A stretch of 64,000 nt of DNA from Sulfurimonas sp. HSL3-1 (GTDB taxonomy: Bacteria > Campylobacterota > Campylobacteria > Campylobacterales > Sulfurimonadaceae), in the NCBI RefSeq assembly GCF_039645995.1, contig NZ_CP147920.1:496001-560000 (forward strand). Reading direction: 5' to 3'. Under the pieces are notes generated by a model. That model made no database searches, was not told where the DNA came from, and saw only the letters and a list, made by a program, of their open reading frames with translations. Shown one piece after another: positions 43,356 through 54,378 of this stretch (its first letter is position 1; the number at the start of each line of letters is the position of its first letter). A program made the position numbers and the translations under genes.

Positions 43356-43994
43356 TCAGGCTGCGGATAGGAACCGGAGCACCTGCCCCTCGACTCTGAG
43401 TCTGAAATCACTCCCTTTCTGCTTTTGCCAGGCGTTTTGCAGCGCGATGAGCAAAGAGAGGTCCGGACGCTTCTGTATGACAATGGGCTTGAAAAACTCC
43501 GCTTCTTCGACGACGACGGCATGCTCTTTTTTATCAAAGCCCATCGCTTCCAGACCCCTGGGGTGGGAGAGCCCCAAAGCGACGGCGATGGGATGGAGAC
43601 TCTCTTCGTCTTTCAGCTCGATAGCGTCATCGTAGATGCAGTACGCTTCCACGGGGTTTTGGAGGTAGCACTGGTAGATGGCGGCCAGGTCGATAATATA
43701 GAAGAGATCGTCGGCAATGCGCAGCAGCTCTTTATTGTTTTCGCTTTCGTTGCCGAGGAGGAGCGGGACGATATCGCTGCCCTGCTGCTGCAGCAGGGCT
43801 TTGCCCGTCGCGACCATCCATTCGACAAGGGGAAGGGTCTCGGTATCGGTGGCGCTGCCGATGACGATGACGCTCCCCTCTTCATTCTGCAGCAGCGAAA
43901 CGCCTTTGCCCCGGGTCTCGATAACGGGAGGGAGGGGATCGACCCCGAAGGCTTTTAGGTGATCCAGCATGAAGGCTTTGGCTTTTTCGAACAT
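43356..43994 (-). CDS. Protein of unknown function, about 210 residues
   Basis: The 212-residue product has no signal peptide and no long hydrophobic span. It starts MFEKAKAFMLDHLKAFG and is acidic, with alternating strands and helices such as GSVIVIGSATDTETLPLVEW and DLFYIIDLAAIYQCYL. Its end is Arg/Lys-rich with DLSLLIALQNAWQ. I recognise no domain. It lies between the two arginine tRNA genes, on their strand, and may be co-expressed with them or simply adjacent. The 384 bases from 43995 to 44378, up to the second tRNA, hold no gene I can support. Confidence 0.65.
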   Translation of the reverse strand: MFEKAKAFMLDHLKAFGVDPLPPVIETRGKGVSLLQNEEGSVIVIGSATDTETLPLVEWMVATGKALLQQQGSDIVPLLLGNESENNKELLRIADDLFYIIDLAAIYQCYLQNPVEAYCIYDDAIELKDEESLHPIAVALGLSHPRGLEAMGFDKKEHAVVVEEAEFFKPIVIQKRPDLSLLIALQNAWQKQKGSDFRLRVEGQVLRFLSAA

Positions 43995-44378
43995 CGGGTC
44001 TCCGGAGTTTTGGTTGCGCTATTGTACTCCAAACAAGTGCAAAGGCTATACGAAGTTATAAAGTAACAGAAAAATGTCTGTCCTAGGGCTGTATTGGAAA
44101 AGCGAGAGCAAAATAGGTAAGATTGATGGTGTGGCCGGAACGGATCAAGTCACAGACTCCCGCGATCGGAAACCTCGCATCGAAGAAGTCGCCGCAGCGG
44201 GAGAAACAACACCCCGATCGCAGGTGCTGCCGATCGTCGTTGATTTTCTGAAACGTTATGAAATAGCTTACTTTAGCCAAATCAAGATGGGTATGACACA
44301 TGACATATGTGTTGAATACTTTGAAAATCGTTTAACAGTAGTAAGAATGTTTGTGTGGATTGTATTCTTGAAAGTAAA

Positions 44379-44455
44379 TGGTGCGCCCGGAGCGATTCGA
44401 ACGCCCGACCGCTGGTACCGCAAACCAGTGCTCTATCCAGCTGAGCTACGAGCGC
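44379..44455 (-). tRNA. tRNA-Arg (anticodon GCG)
   Basis: A 77-base clover leaf closely related to the one at 43192: acceptor arms GCGCTCG and CGGGCGC, the same D-arm, anticodon stem CTGGT/ACCAG around loop TTGCGGT, encoded CCA. Anticodon GCG would read CGC and CGU directly, unlike the usual inosine tRNA. Confidence 0.9.
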
Positions 44456-44512
44456 ACACCAGTTATCCGTTTAAGGAGGCTGAAATTATAGCTGTAAAAG
44501 CTTATAGTTTTT

Positions 44513-44839
44513 TTAAAAATCCTGCTTCTGAGCCAATTCCGTCAAAAAAGTCTCCATATCGTATTTGCTGCGGTATTCCGGCGTCATAATGTGGATAAGA
44601 ACGTCACCGAGATCAACGACGATCCATTCGCCGCTTTCATCCACCTGGTTGAACTGTTCGCCCGGCTTGAGGTCCTTCTTCAGATAGTCCAGAAGAGCGT
44701 GGGTATGGCGTTCACCCAGGGAGGTGGCGATGATGACGTAGTCGACGAAGTAGTCCCGCTCGCGAAGATCGAAGAGTTCGATCGCCTCCGCTTTGTTGCG
44801 GTCAAGTACGTCAATAATTTTCTCTAAGCGTTTTTGCAC
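44513..44839 (-). CDS. rsfS: Ribosome silencing factor RsfS
   Basis: RsfS (Iojap family) binds ribosomal protein L14 and keeps the subunits apart when nutrients run out. The 108-residue protein has the family phrases IELFDLRERDYFVDYVIIA, SLGERHTHALLDYL and GEWIVVDLGDVLIHIMTPEYR. It overlaps the 3' end of nadD by 16 bases on the same strand; nadD-rsfS is a common order. The start follows that overlap, so translation of the two is likely coupled. Confidence 0.94.
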   Translation of the reverse strand: MQKRLEKIIDVLDRNKAEAIELFDLRERDYFVDYVIIATSLGERHTHALLDYLKKDLKPGEQFNQVDESGEWIVVDLGDVLIHIMTPEYRSKYDMETFLTELAQKQDF

Positions 44840-45369
44840 TGAATATCCTTGTAATAGTTTTCAATTTCTTCCCGGACGCCGTCGGGGATGAGATGGGTCT
44901 TCTCCAGAGAACGGAGTTCGGTCGAGCTGACGTCGACATCGACGTCCAGGCGCAGATAGTTCGCGGGGACGTGACTGCCCGGCCGGCTGGCCACGACCCA
45001 GGTGACCATCCGGTTCAACGCCTCATACTCATGCCACTTCGTAAGCGTACCGATGTTGTCCGCACCGATGATGAGGTAGATCTCCGGATCGACCGCTTTG
45101 AAATGGCGGACGGTCTCAATCGTCGGAACGGGACGACCCTCTTCGATTTCGAATGCGCTGACACGGACGCGCTCCATAGAGGCAAAAATGCGTTCAAGCC
45201 ATCTCAGACGCAGTGCCGGCGGGGCGTGCGTGCCGCTTTTAAAAGGGTTGACGTATGCCGGTACGATATAGAGCATTTCGATCGGCAGGGTCTCAAGAAC
45301 CCGTGAAACGACGGCGGCGTGCCCGGCATGGGGAGGATCGAAAGAACCGCCGAAAATCGCTATCGCCAT
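44824..45369 (-). CDS. nadD: Nicotinate-mononucleotide adenylyltransferase NadD
   Basis: NadD joins nicotinate mononucleotide and ATP in NAD synthesis. The 181-residue protein opens with [13 protein letters not shown], the nucleotidyl-transferase motif with HxGH, and carries SSTELR near residue 150. It matches the family in length. It precedes rsfS with an overlap of 16 bases. The divergent gene is pgk, with an 80-base gap that is AT-rich near both starts. Confidence 0.94.
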   Translation of the reverse strand: MAIAIFGGSFDPPHAGHAAVVSRVLETLPIEMLYIVPAYVNPFKSGTHAPPALRLRWLERIFASMERVRVSAFEIEEGRPVPTIETVRHFKAVDPEIYLIIGADNIGTLTKWHEYEALNRMVTWVVASRPGSHVPANYLRLDVDVDVSSTELRSLEKTHLIPDGVREEIENYYKDIQCKNA

Positions 45370-45449
45370 GGCCCCGCTTTTTAACGAAATTATATCTTAG
45401 CTTGGGTAAAATCACGCACAATCATAACTCTAGTGAAGGACGACACTGC

Positions 45450-46648
45450 ATGGAGCTTCTCAATATCAAAGATCTGGACCTGCAGGACAAGAAAGTATTT
45501 ATCCGCTGTGATTTCAATGTGCCGCTGGATTCATTCGGGAATATCTCCGATGACCGCCGTATCCGTTCGGCGATAGCGACGATCAACTACTGCCTGGATA
45601 AAGACTGCGCCGTCATCCTGGCATCGCACATGGGACGTCCGAAGGGCGAGGTTGATCCGAAGTACTCCCTCGAACCGGTACGCCTGCGTCTGCAGCAGCT
45701 GCTCAAGCGCAGTGTCACGCTGGCGAAGGATGTCGTCGGCGAAGATGCCATTGCCAAAGCGGCGGCACTGCCGCGCCATGAAGTCCTTCTTCTGGAAAAC
45801 CTTCGCTTTGAAAAAGGCGAAACGAAAAATGATGATATTCTTGCCGAGAAGCTGGCGGGGATGGCGGAGTTCTATATCAATGATGCGTTCGGCGTCAGCC
45901 ACCGCGCCCATGCCTCCGTTGAGGCGATCACCAAACATTTTGATGAGAAGCACAAGGCGGCGGGCTTCCTGCTGCAAAAAGAGATCCGCTTCTTCGGAAC
46001 GCTGATCAAACAGCCGGTGCGTCCCTTTGCGGCGATCGTCGGCGGGAGCAAGGTGTCGGGCAAGCTCGAAGCGCTGATCAACCTGCTGCCGCGCGTCGAC
46101 AAGATCATCATCGGCGGAGGGATGGCCTTTACCTTCCTTAAACAGTTGGGCTACGATATCGGCAACTCCCTGGTCGAAGACGACCTGCTCGAAGAGGCGC
46201 AGAAGATCATGGACGAGGCGCGCCGCCGCAAGGTGAAGTTCTATCTGCCGGTCGACGTTGTCGCCGCGCAGACCTTCTCCGCGGATGCCACGAGCAAACT
46301 TGTGTCGGCACAGGAGATCCCGCAGGGGTGGATGGGCCTCGACATCGGGCCGGCAACTGTCCGTCTCTACCGCGAAGTCCTCAATGACGTTCAGACGGTA
46401 CTTTGGAACGGTCCGATGGGCGTTTACGAGATGGAACGTTTCGCCCGCGGTTCCAGCAAGATCGCCCACTTCGTCGCCGACTCCTACGCCACGACGGTCG
46501 TCGGCGGAGGGGATACGGCGGACCTGGTCCAGCGTATCGGCCTTGACGAAGAGATGACCTTTATCTCCACGGGGGGCGGGGCATCCCTGGAGCTGCTTGA
46601 AGGCAAAGTACTTCCGGGTGTCAAGCCGCTTGTGATCAAGGAACACGA

Positions 46649-46652
<4 letters not shown>
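45450..46652 (+). CDS. pgk: Phosphoglycerate kinase
   Basis: The 400-residue enzyme of central carbon metabolism shows RCDFNVPLD (about 20-28), the catalytic Arg region, the GGSKVSGK loop (ATP contact) and the end signature [11 protein letters not shown] with [14 protein letters not shown] choose the ATG at 45450, with AAGGA ahead and the usual family start; the long upstream frame to 45255 runs into the nadD promoter region. It overlaps tpiA by four bases (TTGA), as in many campylobacterotal genomes. Confidence 0.96.
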
Positions 46653-48188
<1,536 letters not shown>

Positions 48189-48199
48189 TCTTTTACCGA

Positions 48200-48232
48200 G
48201 GAGAGCGTTATGCTCTCTTCATCTTATTTATA
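48200..48232 (+). terminator. Terminator after fabI
   Basis: GAGAGC and GCTCTC form a stem around GTTAT, followed by TTCATCTTATTTAT. It is placed 12 bases after the fabI stop and is a good candidate. Confidence 0.6.
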
Positions 48233-48266
48233 GAAGGTGCCCTCTACAGCGCCAATCCTTCCTAAT

Positions 48267-48764
48267 TCATTTTCCTATGACCGGCATTTCATTGAGTTTT
48301 TCAGAATGCAACGGTTTCGTACGTCTTTTTTCTTTCTCATCAAGGTAGCGGTCCCATTTGTCATAATAGTATTGTAGTGTGAACCATTTACGAAAATCAG
48401 ATTCAGAGTCAGCTTCCTCCTCTGTCTTCTCTTCCGATTCCTCAGCGCCGCTTACTTTCGCCGAAGCATTCGTTTCCATCAGAGGCGCCGTATTATTATC
48501 AACTGTTTCTGGATCAGCAGTATCGACCGACGAGCGCTCCGGTTCGGCAACCGACTCCGGCTCGGTGTCGGACGGTGCAGCCGTCTCTTCCTCTTCTTCA
48601 TAGGCACGCTGCAAAAAACCCTTTTTTTCAGGGTCGATCTTCCCTGAGGGGGTGATGGCATTGAGTTGAGTGTTCTGCGAGGGAGAGCTTGTGTCTATGT
48701 CAGTGGCACCTACCGTTACATGAAGGATACAACTTGCCAACATAATGGGCATAAAATGTTTCAT
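48267..48764 (-). CDS. Exported acidic low-complexity protein
   Basis: The 165-residue product has a signal peptide (MKHFMPIMLASCILHVTVGA). From about 45 to 130 it is nearly all Glu, Ser, Thr, Ala and Pro (for example EEEEETAAPSDTEPES), a natively disordered region. A short Lys/Arg/Tyr-rich end (YYYDKWDRYLDEKEKRR) follows. I recognise no domain. AAAGGAAACAAGT precedes the ATG at 48764; an earlier ATG at 48791 would add nine residues. It is divergent from the porin gene and its job is unknown. Confidence 0.7.
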   Translation of the reverse strand: MKHFMPIMLASCILHVTVGATDIDTSSPSQNTQLNAITPSGKIDPEKKGFLQRAYEEEEETAAPSDTEPESVAEPERSSVDTADPETVDNNTAPLMETNASAKVSGAEESEEKTEEEADSESDFRKWFTLQYYYDKWDRYLDEKEKRRTKPLHSEKLNEMPVIGK

Positions 48765-48938
48765 ACTTGTTTCCTTTGAGTTTTCTTGCATAGTATAGTT
48801 ATATTAAACATAATCGAAGCTTTGGGAGAATGATAGACTTTTTTAATATTATCACAAAGCTATCAAGCCCGCTGTACAGGGGGTTTAGAGGGTGTAGAAA
48901 TTTCTTTTGAATTACAGAATTTTTTAAGATTTGTGTGT

Positions 48939-48944
48939 TAGAAT
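48939..48944 (+). promoter_or_regulatory. Candidate extended -10 element of the porin gene
   Basis: TAGAAT preceded by TGT lies about 52 bases before the porin ATG. There is no clear -35 box, but the region is AT-rich, as expected for a strong promoter in this group. Confidence 0.4.
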
Positions 48945-48995
48945 GGACGGCGACGAAACTTAAACATAGGTCAAGCTTAACTTGAAGGAGAATGA

Positions 48996-50330
48996 ATGAA
49001 GTTAGTCAAAATGAGCCTGGCAGCAGCTATGCTGATGGGTGTTAGTGCGTTTGCGGTTGATAATGTTAAGATCAGCGGTGACGCTCAGGTTTTCTATAGC
49101 ACATGGGATGCTGATGGTAAAGGTTATGATGCAGTAGCATCTGATCCGAGTGGTGCTCTTTTCGATAAAGACTCTTCTGCTGCAGATGCTGCGCTTCACC
49201 TGAGCGTTAGTGCTGATCTGCTGCCAATCGTTTCTGCCGGTGCTACTTATACGGCTATTTCAAGCCTCGGACTCGAAAACAACTTCGTTTCCAACGTTTG
49301 GGCAGGTTCTCACACTGCTGTAGCTGGAAACGGCAATAACTATGGTTCTGCTCTTGGCGGTGCTAAAGTTGAAAATGCAAGCTGGTTCAGCGAAGCATGG
49401 GCGGCGATCACTCTGGGTCACACAACGGCTAAAGTCGGTCGTATGGCACTCGATACTCCGATGGCGTTTACAGAGACTTGGTCTATCGAGCAGAACACTT
49501 TTGAAGCAGCTGTTCTTCTTAACCAAGACCTCCCGGATACAACACTGGTTGCTGCATACGTCGGTAACGGTAACGGTACAGAGTGGTACGGTGACAGCCC
49601 GGTCTTCGGCCCTGGTGTAAACACAAGTAACGTTTATCAGCTTGGTCTCGCGACAGGTGGTGTTGCGAACGCAGACGGTAAATTTGCTACATACGGTACA
49701 GACGGTGCATACGCATTCGCTATCGTCAACAACTCGTTTAAACCGCTGACGGTTCAGGCGTGGTACTATGACGTTACGCGTATGGCACAGGCTTACTGGA
49801 TCCAGGCTGACCTGAATATGGAAGGCATCATGCTCGGCGGTCAGTACAACAGTACAGATACAGGCGACCTGACTACCCTGGATGCAAACACCGCTTATGC
49901 TGCGATGCTCGGTTATTCAACTGACGCGTTCACAGTCAAAGGTGCTTTCTCCTCTGTAAGCGATGACAACGGTATCGTGGGTGCAGCTTTCAATACTGCG
50001 ACAGATCTTCGTTACGCTCAGTCTAAACTGTACACGGAAGCATGGTGGAATTACGGGTACGTTACACGCCCGGATACAACTGCCTTCAACGTAACGGCGA
50101 CAGCTGCACTTAGCGGATTCGATCTCGGTGCGTTCTATACAAGCACGTCAACGAACAACGACTTCTTCTACGGTGGCGATGTTGACATGAGCGAACTGAC
50201 TCTCTCTGCAGGTACAACACTGCTGGGCGCTCTTGATGCTACTCTCGTATACATTAACACTACTGCGGACGACCAAAACAACGGCGACGCTTACAACACT
50301 GTTCAGGCTTACCTGACACTGAACTTCTAA
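48996..50330 (+). CDS. Major outer-membrane porin, campylobacterotal type
   Basis: The 444-residue protein has a signal peptide (MKLVKMSLAAAMLMGVSAFA) and then a beta-barrel pattern of alternating strands that ends in AYLTLNF, with the terminal Phe needed for outer-membrane insertion. It has many Thr, Asn, Asp and aromatic residues, as in the large campylobacterotal porins. The codon use is more AT-rich than in neighbours, which fits high expression. AAGGAG precedes the ATG and a terminator follows. Channel selectivity is not visible. Confidence 0.85.
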   Translation: MKLVKMSLAAAMLMGVSAFAVDNVKISGDAQVFYSTWDADGKGYDAVASDPSGALFDKDSSAADAALHLSVSADLLPIVSAGATYTAISSLGLENNFVSNVWAGSHTAVAGNGNNYGSALGGAKVENASWFSEAWAAITLGHTTAKVGRMALDTPMAFTETWSIEQNTFEAAVLLNQDLPDTTLVAAYVGNGNGTEWYGDSPVFGPGVNTSNVYQLGLATGGVANADGKFATYGTDGAYAFAIVNNSFKPLTVQAWYYDVTRMAQAYWIQADLNMEGIMLGGQYNSTDTGDLTTLDANTAYAAMLGYSTDAFTVKGAFSSVSDDNGIVGAAFNTATDLRYAQSKLYTEAWWNYGYVTRPDTTAFNVTATAALSGFDLGAFYTSTSTNNDFFYGGDVDMSELTLSAGTTLLGALDATLVYINTTADDQNNGDAYNTVQAYLTLNF

Positions 50331-50345
50331 TTCCGGAAGTTCTTC

Positions 50346-50378
50346 TTCCGCCTCCGGGCGGAACCCTTTCTTTTCTTT
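50346..50378 (+). terminator. Strong terminator after the porin gene
   Basis: TTCCGCC and GGCGGAA form a 7-base stem with a TCCG loop, followed by CCCTTTCTTTTCTTT, 15 bases after the stop codon. Classical Rho-independent shape. Confidence 0.8.
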
Positions 50379-50425
50379 ATTTCTTTTCCCGCTATAATTT
50401 TTCAACCCAACAAAAAGTACACGCT

Positions 50426-51388
50426 TTGAACCTACTCTTGCGCAAGGCAGGTTACCTGCTGCTGATGCTCCTGCTCATTACGATCATCTCTTTTTTGGCC
50501 ATCCATGCTGCCCCCAACAGTTTTCTAAGCGGCGGAGAACTCAACCCGAACATGTCTGCAGAGGCCATCGATCGCCTCAAAGCCGTTTACGGGCTGGACA
50601 AGCCGCTCTGGCAGCAGTATACGGACTGGATTGTCAATATGACGCAGCTCGATTTCGGCATCTCCTTTGTCAGCGGGCAGGACGTGACCGCTGAGATCAT
50701 GAAGCGTCTTCCGATCACGCTGGGGATCAATATCGTCTCCTTGCTGCTCGTCTTTGCTCTGTCGCTCTGGATGGGTATCAAGGCGGCAATGCGCTTTGAG
50801 CAAAAGGCGGACCATGCCATCCGACAGCTCTCACTGGTCTCGTTCGCGATGCCATCATTCTACCTGGCACTGCTGATGATCCTGCTCTTCAGTGTCGAGC
50901 TGGAGTGGCTGCCGATCACGGGGTTACACAGTATCGGCGGACCGGAAGAGGGGGCGGCCTACTGGCTTGATACGGCGTGGCACCTGATCCTCCCCGTATT
51001 CGTCATGGTCTTCCTGGCATTGGGGTCGATGACGGTCTATGTCCGCTCCCTGACGCTGGAGATTCTCAAAAGCGACTACTACTTCTTCGCAAAGGCAAGA
51101 GACCTGCCGGAACGGACACTCTTTCGGCGTTACATTTTGCCGAACCTGATGCCCCCCGTCATTACGCTTTTGGGGCTCTCATTGCCCGGGCTCATCGGCG
51201 GCAGTGTTATCCTGGAACAGATCTTCGGTATCGAGGGGATGGGGCAGCTCTTCTACCTGAGCGCACTGAGCCGAGACTATCCCGTTATTATGGGTATTCT
51301 GATGATCACGGCGTTTCTGACGCTGCTGGGAAATATGCTGGCGGATATGCTGCTGCTGAAACTGAACCCTTATGCAAAACGGGGATAG
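50426..51388 (+). CDS. ABC transporter permease, peptide/nickel (DppB/OppB) type
   Basis: The 320-residue inner-membrane protein shows the DppB/OppB-type pattern: a first helix (LLLMLLLITIISFLAIHAAP), a periplasmic stretch with YGLDKPLWQQYTDWI, and the EAA-like loop YYFFAKARDLPERTLFRRYI. Such proteins form the channel for uptake of di- or oligopeptides or nickel. The other parts (second permease, ATPases, binding protein) are not beside it; the next gene, nusA, is convergent. It starts at a TTG at 50426 with no strong ribosome site. Confidence 0.85.
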   Translation: MNLLLRKAGYLLLMLLLITIISFLAIHAAPNSFLSGGELNPNMSAEAIDRLKAVYGLDKPLWQQYTDWIVNMTQLDFGISFVSGQDVTAEIMKRLPITLGINIVSLLLVFALSLWMGIKAAMRFEQKADHAIRQLSLVSFAMPSFYLALLMILLFSVELEWLPITGLHSIGGPEEGAAYWLDTAWHLILPVFVMVFLALGSMTVYVRSLTLEILKSDYYFFAKARDLPERTLFRRYILPNLMPPVITLLGLSLPGLIGGSVILEQIFGIEGMGQLFYLSALSRDYPVIMGILMITAFLTLLGNMLADMLLLKLNPYAKRG

Positions 51389-51461
51389 GTAGAACGCAGT
51401 AAAGCGATGTAAGGGGGAAGGGTGTTCCCACCCTTTGAAGCGTTTGTAGGAAACGCGGAGT

Positions 51462-52610
51462 TTATTCGCCGAACAGCGCTTCGAGAGAGGAGAGGTCCTC
51501 TTTCTTCTCTTCGGCAGGCATGCCCTCTTCGGTAGTCGCGGTTCCGCCCTGCTCGACGAGCTCGATGGCGTAGCCGGTGAGCATGGATGCCAGACGGATG
51601 TTGATACCGCTCTTGCCGATCGCTTTGGATTTCTGGTCGCTCGGCAGGGTGACGATGGCTTTTGCTTCGCTCTCTTCATCCTCCGGGTCGCCTTCGATCG
51701 TCACGGAGCTGATGATGGCAGGGCTCATCGCACGGGCGATAAAGAGTTCAGGAACGGAGGTGTATTCGACACAGTCGATGTTTTCGCCCAGCAGTTCGTC
51801 GCTGACGGCGTTGATACGGACCCCTTTGACACCGACGGTCGCGCCGACCGGGTCAACCTGCGGGTGAGTAGAAAGCAGGGCGATCTTGGCGCGTTCGCCC
51901 GGGATGCGCGCGCACTTTTCGACGATGACGAGTTTGTCGTTGATTTCGGGCACTTCGAGGCGGAGCAGCTCTTCGAGGAATTTCGGAGAGGTGCGCGACA
52001 GTTCGATGGAGATACCGTTGACCTTGTCGATGTTGACGCGGCGGACAACGGCGTTGACGACGTCGCCGACTTTGAAGTGCTCGCCCTTGATACGGCTTTT
52101 CATCGGAAGAACGGCTTTCACCTCTTCCATTTCGATGTAGGTGTTTTGCTTGCCGTCGACGCGGGTAACGCGTCCGGAGACGATGGTGCCGATCTTCTCT
52201 TTGTACTTGTTGTACAGTTCGTTCTCGACCATGCGCTGGATATGGAACTCGATTTCGCGGAACAGTGTTGCGGCCGCGGTACGGCCGTGGGATTCGATGT
52301 CGTGCTCGATCTGGAACTCGTCGCCGACTTCGACGTCGGGGTCAACCTCGGCCTTGGCACGGGTCAGGCCGATGTAGGCAGCGGCCTCTTCGCCTTCAAG
52401 GCGTTCGTCGTCATCTTCCACAACGGTAATGGTCTGGTAGACGCGGATGCTCTTTGTCTCAGGATCGATTTCCGCATCATAGGCGAACTCCGGGTTGACC
52501 AGGCGCTTGGCCGTCTGGATAAATGCCGCTTTGACCGCTTCTTTCACGTTTTCGGAGGAGAGCCCTTTTTCGTGTGCGATCGATTCAATAATGTCCAGAA
52601 TATTTTCCAT
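51462..52610 (-). CDS. nusA: Transcription elongation/termination factor NusA
   Basis: The 382-residue protein has an N-terminal RNA-polymerase-binding domain (1-130), an S1 domain (about 135-200, GTIVSGRVTRVD), and two KH domains with GVKGVRINAVSDEL and GKSGINIRLASML. It ends with a short Glu-rich tail; the acidic repeats of the E. coli protein (495 residues) are absent, as in other campylobacterota. It converges on the permease gene across a 73-base gap. Confidence 0.95.
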   Translation of the reverse strand: MENILDIIESIAHEKGLSSENVKEAVKAAFIQTAKRLVNPEFAYDAEIDPETKSIRVYQTITVVEDDDERLEGEEAAAYIGLTRAKAEVDPDVEVGDEFQIEHDIESHGRTAAATLFREIEFHIQRMVENELYNKYKEKIGTIVSGRVTRVDGKQNTYIEMEEVKAVLPMKSRIKGEHFKVGDVVNAVVRRVNIDKVNGISIELSRTSPKFLEELLRLEVPEINDKLVIVEKCARIPGERAKIALLSTHPQVDPVGATVGVKGVRINAVSDELLGENIDCVEYTSVPELFIARAMSPAIISSVTIEGDPEDEESEAKAIVTLPSDQKSKAIGKSGINIRLASMLTGYAIELVEQGGTATTEEGMPAEEKKEDLSSLEALFGE

Positions 52611-52683
52611 AACTATCCCTGTGTGTATTCGCTAGTCGTTCCATAAAAAAATGAGGTGTGATTGTTTTTTATAGAAGGGTAGT

Positions 52684-52689
52684 ATTATA
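52684..52689 (-). promoter_or_regulatory. Candidate -10 element of nusA
   Basis: TATAAT on the minus strand, 74 bases before the nusA ATG, preceded by GGG and T-rich sequence. No clear -35 box. Confidence 0.45.
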
Positions 52690-52752
52690 CCCAAAAAACA
52701 CTAAAGTTGCCACTAAGCATACAACTTAATGCATGCTTAATCAAACGCGGGC

Positions 52753-52758
52753 TATAAT
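52753..52758 (+). promoter_or_regulatory. Candidate -10 element of the HP0268-like gene
   Basis: TATAAT preceded by GGGC lies 42 bases before the ATG at 52800, probably serving the whole run to the recombinase gene. Confidence 0.5.
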
Positions 52759-52799
52759 CGCGTCATTATTAATAGCGCTGATATGAGGCGGGAGAAAGG

Positions 52800-53048
52800 A
52801 TGAGTATGGAGCTTAAAATCGCTCGCAGTCACACCGATAAGAAACCGAAGAAAGTTGATGTCGATAAGATCGAGGGAATGGTCGAAAAAGAGGGTTCTGT
52901 GATCCTTTACTTTGACCGTGAAAACTCGCACAAGGACCTGCTGGCACTGCAGGAACACTTCGAGAACGAAGGTAAAAGCGTTTATATGCGCGAAGTACGT
53001 TTCGGTCTTGCCGATAACGAATATATGTACGAAGTGCATATCCTCTAA
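52800..53048 (+). CDS. HP0268-like small nuclease-family protein
   Basis: The 82-residue protein resembles Helicobacter HP0268 as I recall it: a charged N-terminus, then VILYFDRENSHKDLLALQEHF and an end with EVRFGLADNEYMYEVHI. HP0268 has been reported as a nicking nuclease with RNase activity and a small alpha/beta fold. Here too the next genes are miaB and a DUF374 acyltransferase, the same order as HP0268-HP0269-HP0270. The ATG at 52800 and one at 52806 are both possible starts. Confidence 0.8.
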   Translation: MSMELKIARSHTDKKPKKVDVDKIEGMVEKEGSVILYFDRENSHKDLLALQEHFENEGKSVYMREVRFGLADNEYMYEVHIL

Positions 53049-53075
53049 GCCCTCCCGGGCACCCAAAGCATTCCT

Positions 53076-54377
53076 GTGAAAAAACTGTTTATCGAAACCC
53101 TCGGCTGTGCCATGAACGTCCGCGATAGCGAACATATGATCGCCGAACTCTCCCAAAAAGAGGATTATGCGCTGTGCGACACGGCCGAAGAGGCGGACCT
53201 GATCCTGATCAATACCTGTTCCGTCCGCGAAAAGCCGGTGCACAAACTCTTCTCCGAACTGGGCGCGTTCAACAAAAAGAAAAAGGCCGATGCGAAGATC
53301 GGCGTATGCGGCTGCACGGCCTCGCATCTCGGCGAGGAGATCATTAAAAAGGCCCCTTACGTCAACTTTGTTTTGGGGGCGCGCAACGTCTCCAAGATCA
53401 CCGATGTATTGCACCGGGACAAGGCCGTTGAGACGGAAATCGATTACGACGAGTCCCAGTTCGCCTTCAGCGAGTTCCGCAGTTCGCCGTGGAAGGCTTT
53501 CATCAACATCTCTATCGGCTGCGACAAGCAGTGTACTTTCTGTATCGTGCCCAAGACCCGGGGCGACGAGATCTCCATTCCCGCCGACCTGATCGTTAAA
53601 GAGGCGGAGAAAGCGGCGGCAACCGGCGCCAAAGAGATCTTCCTGTTGGGGCAGAATGTCAACAACTACGGCCGCCGTTTTTCAGGGGAGCATGAGAAGA
53701 TCAACTTTACCGAACTGCTGCGCCGCGTCAGCGCCGTCGAGGGGATCGAGCGTATCCGTTTTACCTCGCCGCATCCTTTCCACATGGATGACGAGTTTAT
53801 CGGGGAGTTCGCCTCCAACCCGAAGATCTGCAAGTCCATCCACGTCCCGCTGCAGAGCGGCTCGACACCCATTCTCAAAGCGATGAAACGCGGCTATACC
53901 AAGGAGTGGTTCCTCAACCGCATCGAGAAGCTCCGGACGATGGTGCCTGATGTGAGCATCAGTACCGACGTCATCGTCGCCTTCCCCGGGGAGAGCGAGG
54001 CGGATTTCGAAGAGACGATGGAAGTCGTCCGCAAATCCTCCTTTGAGCAGATGTTCAGTTTCAAATACTCCCCCCGTCCCCTGACCGAAGCGGCGGAGTA
54101 CAGCGAAACGGTCGACCCGGAGGTCGCATCGGAGCGCCTGATGCGCCTGCAGAGCATGCATGACGCGATGCTGGACGAAAAGTGCAAAGCGTATCTGGGC
54201 AGAACTTTCACCGTCTATTTCGAAGAACTGCGCAGCGACGGCTATGTGGCCGGGCGCAGCGACAACAACATTCTGATCAAAGTCAAAGGCAGCGAGGAGC
54301 TGCTGGGGCAGTTCGCGGACGTCCGCATTACCCAGACCTACCGCATGGGCCAGGTAGGGGAGCTGGTCGGCGAATAA
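53076..54377 (+). CDS. miaB: tRNA 2-methylthio-N6-isopentenyladenosine synthase MiaB
   Basis: MiaB is a radical SAM enzyme that adds a methylthio group to A37 of tRNAs that read UNN codons. The 433-residue protein shows the methylthiotransferase N-terminal cysteines ([23 protein letters not shown]), the radical SAM cluster [11 protein letters not shown], and a TRAM domain at the end. The start is a GTG at 53076. It follows the HP0268-like gene by 27 bases and is followed one base later by the acyltransferase gene, so they form an operon. Confidence 0.95.
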   Translation: MKKLFIETLGCAMNVRDSEHMIAELSQKEDYALCDTAEEADLILINTCSVREKPVHKLFSELGAFNKKKKADAKIGVCGCTASHLGEEIIKKAPYVNFVLGARNVSKITDVLHRDKAVETEIDYDESQFAFSEFRSSPWKAFINISIGCDKQCTFCIVPKTRGDEISIPADLIVKEAEKAAATGAKEIFLLGQNVNNYGRRFSGEHEKINFTELLRRVSAVEGIERIRFTSPHPFHMDDEFIGEFASNPKICKSIHVPLQSGSTPILKAMKRGYTKEWFLNRIEKLRTMVPDVSISTDVIVAFPGESEADFEETMEVVRKSSFEQMFSFKYSPRPLTEAAEYSETVDPEVASERLMRLQSMHDAMLDEKCKAYLGRTFTVYFEELRSDGYVAGRSDNNILIKVKGSEELLGQFADVRITQTYRMGQVGELVGE

Positions 54378-54378
54378 G

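Noticed and set aside
44074-44589. 171-codon + strand frame running through the second tRNA gene and into rsfS
   Set aside because: It crosses a well-folded tRNA on the other strand and overlaps a clear gene; no ribosome site or motif.
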